This document shows, in pieces, positions 6,902 through 11,079 of a DNA stretch of 11,079 bases. Within the stretch, counting starts at the first letter, position 1; the number at the start of each line of letters is the position of its first letter. Under the pieces are notes generated by a model. The model was not told the DNA's origin. It did not search any database and worked only from the letters and a program-made list of their open reading frames with translations. Where the stretch lies: the NCBI GenBank assembly GCA_002715545.1, contig PAZI01000043.1:22890-33968 (forward strand), given 5' to 3'. The translations under genes and the position numbers were made by a program. The DNA is from Methanobacteriota archaeon (lineage in GTDB: Archaea; Thermoplasmatota; Poseidoniia; Poseidoniales; SP79).

Positions 6902-7931
6902 CGATGAGCATACTCAAATCAAACGCGTTCACTCCTTGCGTCAGCGTACTCATGCTGATGACGTCCACATCGACATCATTCCAATCAGCCACATTCTCTG
7001 GCCTTATACCTCCACTTGCTTCGATCACGACATGTTCACACAACTTCCCACTGCGCAGGGCATCAACAACGTTCTGAGTGCCCTTAGGTCCGAGGTTGTC
7101 GATGAGCATGATGACATCCGGCATATCTTCCTCTTTGTGGTTCTCCAACCACTTTCCGACCTCAATGGCTTCTGATTTTGACCGAACTTCGATGCACAAG
7201 AACCGACCCCAAATCACCTTTGGATCGGAGTGTGCAATGGCTTCGAATCGTCTGGCATCAAGGGTGATGCGAAGCCGTTCAATCGAATCAGCCCCTGGTG
7301 CTGCGTTGGCCGCATCATTCTCTTTGATCATCATTGCCTCATTGCGATCCAATCGATGCGTTAGTGCACCACCAAGATGAACCGCCCATTTGTCAAGGAC
7401 TCCCCATGTTGTCTTCCTAGTTGCCGCGATCTCCTTGTTTGTACGACGTGTCAGTTCATTGGCATGTGTGCATAAACCAGACAAACGTCCGAGGATGTTG
7501 AGCACCGTTCGCTCCGCACAAAGCATCTGATTCTGGGCACCTTGTAACATGAGAACAACATCATCTGCACTGATATGATCTCCATCTTGAACTGCTGCAA
7601 GGCAGGATAAATCTGGAAACCACGTCGCAATCATGCGCTCGATAACCGCAATTCCAGCGATGATTCCCTCTTGTCGCGCTACCACTCTAGCCGAAGGAAT
7701 TGCTCCATCGGTTCTGGCCATGAGTGCAACATCGTGTTCTGCCTCAATGGCGTCTTCAATACCATCCTCTGCAAGGAGGCAGCCAATCCATCGGTCCATT
7801 GAATCAATGAGTCTCTGCACTGGCTCCCCATCACGCCACAGTAGATGGCCCGCGTCGTGGGGTTGCCGAGCCGCAGCCATGAGGCTGGGGTTCCGCCGTT
7901 GGTCTTGAATGCGGTGCTGCACCTCGCGCAT
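6879..7931 (-). CDS. nadC: nicotinate-nucleotide pyrophosphorylase (quinolinate phosphoribosyltransferase)
   Basis: NadC converts quinolinate and PRPP to nicotinate mononucleotide, CO2 and PPi in de novo NAD synthesis. From the ATG at 7931 it is 350 aa, longer than the usual 270-300, with about 45 extra N-terminal residues. Later ATGs at 7880 or 7802 are possible. Upstream ATGs to 8024 are rejected because they run antisense to the FAD motif of the divergent gene. Motifs are IPSARVVARQEGIIAGI (78-94), AERTVLNILGRLSGLCTHAN (139-158), TRKTTWG (171-177; usually TRKTTPG), HR (192-193), MIKEND (201-206; usually IKDNH, so the His is Asp here), E248, D278 and EASGGI (304-309). It heads the overlapping operon nadC, CoA ligase, GNAT. 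Confidence 0.92.
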   Translation of the reverse strand: MREVQHRIQDQRRNPSLMAAARQPHDAGHLLWRDGEPVQRLIDSMDRWIGCLLAEDGIEDAIEAEHDVALMARTDGAIPSARVVARQEGIIAGIAVIERMIATWFPDLSCLAAVQDGDHISADDVVLMLQGAQNQMLCAERTVLNILGRLSGLCTHANELTRRTNKEIAATRKTTWGVLDKWAVHLGGALTHRLDRNEAMMIKENDAANAAPGADSIERLRITLDARRFEAIAHSDPKVIWGRFLCIEVRSKSEAIEVGKWLENHKEEDMPDVIMLIDNLGPKGTQNVVDALRSGKLCEHVVIEASGGIRPENVADWNDVDVDVISMSTLTQGVNAFDLSMLIDEVSEGV

Positions 7932-7932
7932 T

Positions 7933-9207
7933 GTGAAGGGCCCGAACATCGTTGTCATCGGCGGCGGTGCGGCGGGTCTTGTATCTGCATTACATCTCTC
8001 CGCTAGAGGTGCACAGGTCGCCATTCTAGAGCGCAGCGAACAACTTGGTGGCCGCCTACGCGTTCCATTGGATGAAGATTGGAAGAGCGACCCAGGCCTC
8101 CATCTGATTCATGGTGATGGGCCGTGGTCACAAACACTGCGCAAGGCGAGTAAAGTACGTCTTCCAATCGTTCCGACGCCTGAATTACATGTGTTAGTGG
8201 ATGGTCATTTCTCCCAGCCACCGTTCGGCGTTTCTGGTGGCCGCCATGGTGAAAAGTCTCGTTTTGCAGCGTACAAGTGGATCAAGAAAATCAGTGCTAG
8301 GTCCCAACCAGGTCAACGTTGGATGGAAACAGTCGATTCTTTCGATGGTCTTGAGCGCACGTGGGCATCTATTCTTGGTACACTCGTAACCATGGAATGG
8401 AACCCAGATGTTCTCCATTACACTGTACGACGAGCAATGTTGAATGGAATTCGGCGCCATAGACTAGGGATTCCAGTACACGGTTGGGCCGACTGCATAG
8501 GTCGCCTCATCTTCGCCTGTGAACAACTCAATGCAATCATTTCGACAGGTTGTGACGTGACTGCAGTTGATGTTCGAGACGATGGAGTTGTGGTTGAGAT
8601 GTCTGACCATGACCCCATTTCTGCAGATGCAGTGGTTTTTGCTTGTTCTTTTTCCAATACTCATCGTTTGGTTGCACCCTTGGTTCCACCAGTTAAACCC
8701 CCCTCTGCCAACTTGATTAGAGTTGCACATGCTGGCGTTCAGCTTGATGCCGATTCGATGCTACGCCCCTTCGTTGTTGATTTCAACAATAAGATTCTCA
8801 CTCTGAATCTGGCTCACTCCTCCCCAGATCGCCTCCCCGAATCACTCAGAGGCACCGGTTCAAGCCTTGAATCAGTGATCTTTGAAGTTGACGAAGAATC
8901 AATCGAAAGCATTGAGGCGCGCTGGCATTCTCATCTTGAATCCAGTGCCCCCGGCTTGCAGCGTCATATCACCGAAACAAGATCGCTGCAGAAAAGCATA
9001 GTAGATCACCGTTGGAAACCAGATTCAGATCACAACCGCTCGACATTGGTTGAATGGATGTCTCAGAATCGGATGGTATCTGTCGCCCATGAATCCAGTA
9101 ATCACCACGTTTTACTTGATGGCACTGCAATCCGAGCACGCAAAGCAGCGGATAGGCTGTTCAAAGGTCCCCGAGGGCGACGAGGACGTCGTCGACGGTC
9201 TGCCTGA
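7933..9207 (+). CDS. FAD-dependent NAD(P)-binding oxidoreductase (amine oxidase / phytoene desaturase-like)
   Basis: The protein is 424 aa from a GTG at 7933; an in-frame ATG at 7909 would add eight residues and overlap nadC by 23 nt. I favour the GTG because beta strand 1 (NIVVIGGG) then begins at residue 5, as usual for this fold. GGGAAG (10-15) is the dinucleotide loop, E33 at the end of beta 2 should bind the FAD ribose, and GGRL (39-42) is the following conserved turn. TGCDVTAVDVRDDGVVVEMS and DAVVFAC in the middle match the second FAD-contacting strands of the superfamily. The usual C-terminal Gly-Asp FAD motif is not obvious (VAHESSNHHVLLDG is there instead). The tail is an arginine-rich stretch (RGRRGRRRRSA) antisense to the next gene's end. 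Substrate unknown. Confidence 0.85.
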   Translation: MKGPNIVVIGGGAAGLVSALHLSARGAQVAILERSEQLGGRLRVPLDEDWKSDPGLHLIHGDGPWSQTLRKASKVRLPIVPTPELHVLVDGHFSQPPFGVSGGRHGEKSRFAAYKWIKKISARSQPGQRWMETVDSFDGLERTWASILGTLVTMEWNPDVLHYTVRRAMLNGIRRHRLGIPVHGWADCIGRLIFACEQLNAIISTGCDVTAVDVRDDGVVVEMSDHDPISADAVVFACSFSNTHRLVAPLVPPVKPPSANLIRVAHAGVQLDADSMLRPFVVDFNNKILTLNLAHSSPDRLPESLRGTGSSLESVIFEVDEESIESIEARWHSHLESSAPGLQRHITETRSLQKSIVDHRWKPDSDHNRSTLVEWMSQNRMVSVAHESSNHHVLLDGTAIRARKAADRLFKGPRGRRGRRRRSA

Positions 9208-9385
9208 TCTCATCGAGCGTCTCAGCTTTGATGATGAGTACGGGCCCGTCTTTTTCTTCCTGAACCTCTCCAATAATATTGAGTGTGTCAAGAACTCTCT
9301 TCAGTTCCTTTGAATCATGCGGCACATTCATGCGCACGGTCAAGCCGTGATTATCACTCACATTTGACCCAAAGGGATGTGTCAT
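9161..9385 (-). CDS. Pcc1-like small protein (possible KEOPS subunit)
   Basis: The gene encodes 74 aa from the ATG at 9385. An upstream open frame to 9589 lies antisense to the conserved mutY N-terminus and is rejected. A first strand (GLTVRMNVP, 14-22) is followed by a helix (KELKRVLDTL, 26-35), strands ending in GPVLIIKAE (47-55), and a helix with LDEIRQTVDDVLVAL (57-71). The size, order and the L-x-x-I/L-R-x-x-x-x-x-x-L pattern match Pcc1/CTAG proteins. Pcc1 dimerises the KEOPS complex, which makes the t6A modification of tRNA with Kae1. No other KEOPS gene is in the window, so the role is inferred from fold only. The gene shares its start codon bases with mutY and its 3' end overlaps the FAD oxidoreductase by 47 nt. 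Confidence 0.6.
   Translation of the reverse strand: MTHPFGSNVSDNHGLTVRMNVPHDSKELKRVLDTLNIIGEVQEEKDGPVLIIKAETLDEIRQTVDDVLVALGDL
9347..9357. repeat. 11-bp perfect palindrome upstream of mutY
   Basis: GTGATTATCAC is a perfect inverted repeat around a central T, inside the Pcc1-like gene. Its centre is about 32 nt upstream of the mutY ATG, close to the position of an archaeal TATA element. It could be an operator or part of a weak promoter, or chance. Evidence is position and symmetry only. Confidence 0.3.
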
Positions 9386-10385
9386 GAAACGATGTCGGCA
9401 TACTGTGAGTGACTCAGCAGAATCGTTACTGAGGTGGTGGGACTCGGCTAAGCGACCACTTCCTTGGAGAATTACTGATGATCCATGGGCCATCCTCCTT
9501 TCTGAAGTCGTTCTCCAACAGACCCAGGTTGTTCGAGGCCTCGTGCACTGGATGAATCTGATTGAGGCATTTCCGACTCCAGAAGCCATGGCCGCAGCAA
9601 CTGAAGACGAAGTTCTACAGTTGTGGCAAGGAGCCGGTTACTATGCTCGAGCACGGCGCCTTCATTCGCTTACACAGACATTAGATGGATCCCCCCTTCC
9701 TACCACCTCCTCTGAACTTCAACAATTACCTGGAATCGGCCCCTATACTGCAGCAGCGGTTGCTTCGATAGCTCACGGTGAAGCAATTGCAAGTGTTGAT
9801 GGAAACCTTCGCCGCATTATCTCTCGAATACATGGGTGGTCCGACGCGAGTGATAGGGAGATTCAGAGTGCTGCCGACAATCTTCTGGATAGGACACGAC
9901 CAGGGGATTGGAATCAGGCAATGATGGATCTTGGTGCAATGGTCTGTACCCCAAGAAACCCAAATTGTGGTGCATGCCCCCTTTCCTCCAACTGTCGAGG
10001 ACAGACTTCACCCCATTCATTTCCAAGACCCAAGAAACGTCGGCAAGTGGATGAGTATGGCATCTCTCTACTGATCCAATGTGGTGATAGATTCTTCTTA
10101 GAACGCCGTCCTCCTGGCTTATTAGGAGGCTTGTGGTGTCCTCCCATACGATTTGAGACGCCATTATGTGACTCCATTCTCACAGAATTCAACCTCAACA
10201 ATCATGTTATTCATCAGATAGGTGACGTGACACACGTCTTTTCCCACCGTAAGTGGCACCTTGACGTCTATATCCTCTCCCTTTCCTCTCCCTTCCCCCA
10301 TCCCTCTGGACGCTGGGATATCCCGTCTGAAACAAGTGCGACCCGCTTGACAGAACGTCTTATTTCCCTCCTCCCCACCACTTGA
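9384..10385 (+). CDS. mutY: A/G-specific adenine DNA glycosylase MutY
   Basis: MutY removes adenine paired with 8-oxoguanine in base-excision repair. The 333-aa protein is full length with both domains. PLPWR (25-29) opens the catalytic domain. SEVVLQQTQV (40-49) carries catalytic E41. The helix-hairpin-helix LQQLPGIGPYTAAAVASIA (112-130) has Tyr121 at the catalytic position seen in Geobacillus MutY. SVDGNLRRIISR (137-148) carries D139. The iron-sulphur loop has C188-x6-C195-x2-C198-x5-C204. The C-terminal NUDIX-like domain (about 225-325) includes VFSHRKWHL, whose FSH (286-288) is the 8-oxoG recognition loop. That separates it from archaeal MIG thymine glycosylases. An in-frame GTG at 9405 is an alternative start. 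The start overlaps that of the divergent Pcc1-like gene. Confidence 0.95.
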   Translation: MKRCRHTVSDSAESLLRWWDSAKRPLPWRITDDPWAILLSEVVLQQTQVVRGLVHWMNLIEAFPTPEAMAAATEDEVLQLWQGAGYYARARRLHSLTQTLDGSPLPTTSSELQQLPGIGPYTAAAVASIAHGEAIASVDGNLRRIISRIHGWSDASDREIQSAADNLLDRTRPGDWNQAMMDLGAMVCTPRNPNCGACPLSSNCRGQTSPHSFPRPKKRRQVDEYGISLLIQCGDRFFLERRPPGLLGGLWCPPIRFETPLCDSILTEFNLNNHVIHQIGDVTHVFSHRKWHLDVYILSLSSPFPHPSGRWDIPSETSATRLTERLISLLPTT

Positions 10386-10432
10386 ACACCTCACAACATA
10401 GTACGCTTACTTCGGTCAGTGGGCCAGAATCC

Positions 10433-10441
10433 TTTGATAAG
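10433..10441 (+). promoter_or_regulatory. TATA-like box for the secreted repeat protein
   Basis: TTTGATAAG lies in the 87-nt gap after mutY. Its centre predicts transcription starting near 10462-10464, which leaves a leader of about 10 nt holding GGAAGG before the ATGATG at 10473. It is a weak match to the archaeal consensus. Confidence 0.35.
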
Positions 10442-10443
10442 GG

Positions 10444-10464
10444 TCCAACCCTCGGAAGGTTGGA
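10444..10464 (+). terminator. 7-bp hairpin between mutY and the next gene
   Basis: TCCAACC, a 7-nt loop (CTCGGAA), then GGTTGGA form a perfect stem, followed after AGG by TTTT. It begins 58 nt after the mutY stop, so it may terminate mutY transcription. It also overlaps the likely transcription start of the next gene and could be a leader structure instead. The T-run is short, so the call is tentative. Confidence 0.35.
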
Positions 10465-10472
10465 AGGTTTTC

Positions 10473-11079
10473 ATGATGGATATAACAACGCGAATGACTC
10501 GAACGTTTGCTACGGCCACGTTACTGCTGTTGCTCATGACTGCGTTTGCAGGAACAACAAATGCACAGCGCGAGACTCCGGAGACTTGTGAGGATGCGGG
10601 TGGCGTCTGGATTGATGATCGACGCATTTGTTACTTTGAAGAAACAAGAGAAAGCGAGACTGATAAGGATGAATCGAAGGAGCGAATCCACTTTGATGAG
10701 CGAGAATGCCTTGCTCTTCGCGAGCGTGCTGCTCAAATGAATGCAGATGATGAAGGCTATGAACGCATCATTACAGCACTGAAAACTTGTGTTTCATCGA
10801 CCATGACCGATGAGCACCGTGGTGAGGAAGCAATGAAGAAGATCTGTACTCGATTCACCCCTGACAGAGGAGATTGGGATGGCAAGGACTGGGACAAGGA
10901 CTGGGACAAGGACAAGGACTGGGACAAGGATCAGGACCGTGAAACATCGACTGAAGGACGCCAGTCGGATGAGTGCACTGAAAGGGCAAGTGCAGTCTAT
11001 CAAAAGTGCATAGATGCAGGTATTAGCGCTGAAGATTGCCGCTCGCGATATGCAGCTGCCTATGATGATTGTTCGGGCG
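10473..11079 (+). CDS. secreted cysteine-rich protein with Asp-Trp-Asp-Lys repeat, partial (C-terminus beyond the window)
   Basis: The frame is open from ATGATG at 10473 to the right edge (202 codons, no stop); an ATG at 10494 is an alternative start. The N-terminus is a classic signal peptide: Arg at 7 and 10, hydrophobic FATATLLLLLMTAFAG (12-27), and likely cleavage near NAQ (30-32). The mature part is highly acidic and has nine cysteines in the visible region (39, 53, 79, 106, 125, 168, 179, 189, 200). CEDAGGVW at 39-46 and the C168-x10-C179-x9-C189-x10-C200 ladder suggest disulfides in small helical hairpins. Residues 134-156 are a repeat of D-W-D-K and D-K units. The product is probably extracellular or cell-surface. 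I recognise no named family; binding of cations by the Asp repeats is only a possibility. Confidence 0.8.
   Translation, partial: MMDITTRMTRTFATATLLLLLMTAFAGTTNAQRETPETCEDAGGVWIDDRRICYFEETRESETDKDESKERIHFDERECLALRERAAQMNADDEGYERIITALKTCVSSTMTDEHRGEEAMKKICTRFTPDRGDWDGKDWDKDWDKDKDWDKDQDRETSTEGRQSDECTERASAVYQKCIDAGISAEDCRSRYAAAYDDCSG
10872..10934 (+). repeat. in-frame tandem repeat, unit GACTGGGACAAG
   Basis: Three exact 12-nt copies lie at 10887-10898, 10899-10910 and 10917-10928, with a 6-nt GACAAG half unit between the second and third. A degenerate first copy (GATTGGGATGGCAAG, 10872-10886) and a final GATCAG flank them. It encodes D-W-D-K units in the secreted protein. Near-identity at DNA level suggests recent slippage expansion. 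Confidence 0.85.

Noticed and set aside
7932..8024. N-terminal extension of nadC
   Set aside because: It is antisense to the FAD-binding GGGAAG motif of the divergent oxidoreductase and does not look like a NadC N-terminus.
9386..9589. Upstream extension of the Pcc1-like frame
   Set aside because: It is antisense to the conserved catalytic N-terminus of MutY and shows no domain pattern.
10794..11003. Minus-strand frame with Val-Leu-Val-Pro repeats
   Set aside because: It is the antisense shadow of the GACTGGGACAAG repeat in the secreted protein.
1..11079. tRNA, rRNA, CRISPR array, IS element or defence island
   Set aside because: Gaps are all about 120 nt or less, with no tRNA-like fold, spaced repeats, transposase or terminal inverted repeats seen by eye.

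Overview
The window looks like a fragment of a compact archaeal chromosome, probably a marine Thermoplasmatota lineage such as Poseidoniales (Marine Group II). That lineage is an inference. The strongest evidence for Archaea is a clear 4-phosphopantoate--beta-alanine ligase, the archaeal route to coenzyme A. Supporting signs are a Pcc1-like small protein, a TATA box about 27 nt upstream of an ATG as in leaderless archaeal transcripts, and gene starts with almost no Shine-Dalgarno signal. Fifteen protein-coding genes are supported. I see no RNA gene, transposon, CRISPR array or phage module, and no gap longer than about 120 bases.

Left part (1-4271, all minus strand). Reading in the direction of transcription, there is a winged-helix-like protein translationally coupled (ATGA) to a two-TM, charged-tail protein. 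Next come a sugar-1-phosphate nucleotidyltransferase of the RmlA type, a DUF2892 two-TM protein, and a short UDP-sugar dehydrogenase-like protein lacking the usual C-terminal domain. After a hairpin/T-run terminator and a separate TATA promoter, there is a four-TM protein followed by a TerB-like protein cut by the window edge. The nucleotidyltransferase and the dehydrogenase could make and oxidise an NDP-sugar for surface glycans (inference).

Middle (4340-9207). An isocitrate/isopropylmalate-type dehydrogenase on the plus strand has a Lys-Tyr pair typical of NADP enzymes. It converges on a tightly overlapping minus-strand cofactor operon: nadC (NAD synthesis), the CoA-pathway ligase, then a GNAT acetyltransferase. 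Divergent from nadC, with start codons one base apart, is an FAD-dependent oxidoreductase.

Right part (9161-11079). A 74-aa Pcc1-like gene (minus) and mutY (plus) diverge from a shared CATG, so their start codons overlap. After mutY there is a hairpin and a TATA-like box, then the start of a secreted, cysteine-rich protein with an Asp-Trp-Asp-Lys repeat that runs off the right edge.

No obvious defence or mobile system is present. The more unusual points are the truncated dehydrogenase, the two unrecognised coupled genes, the overprinted start and stop regions, and the secreted repeat protein.
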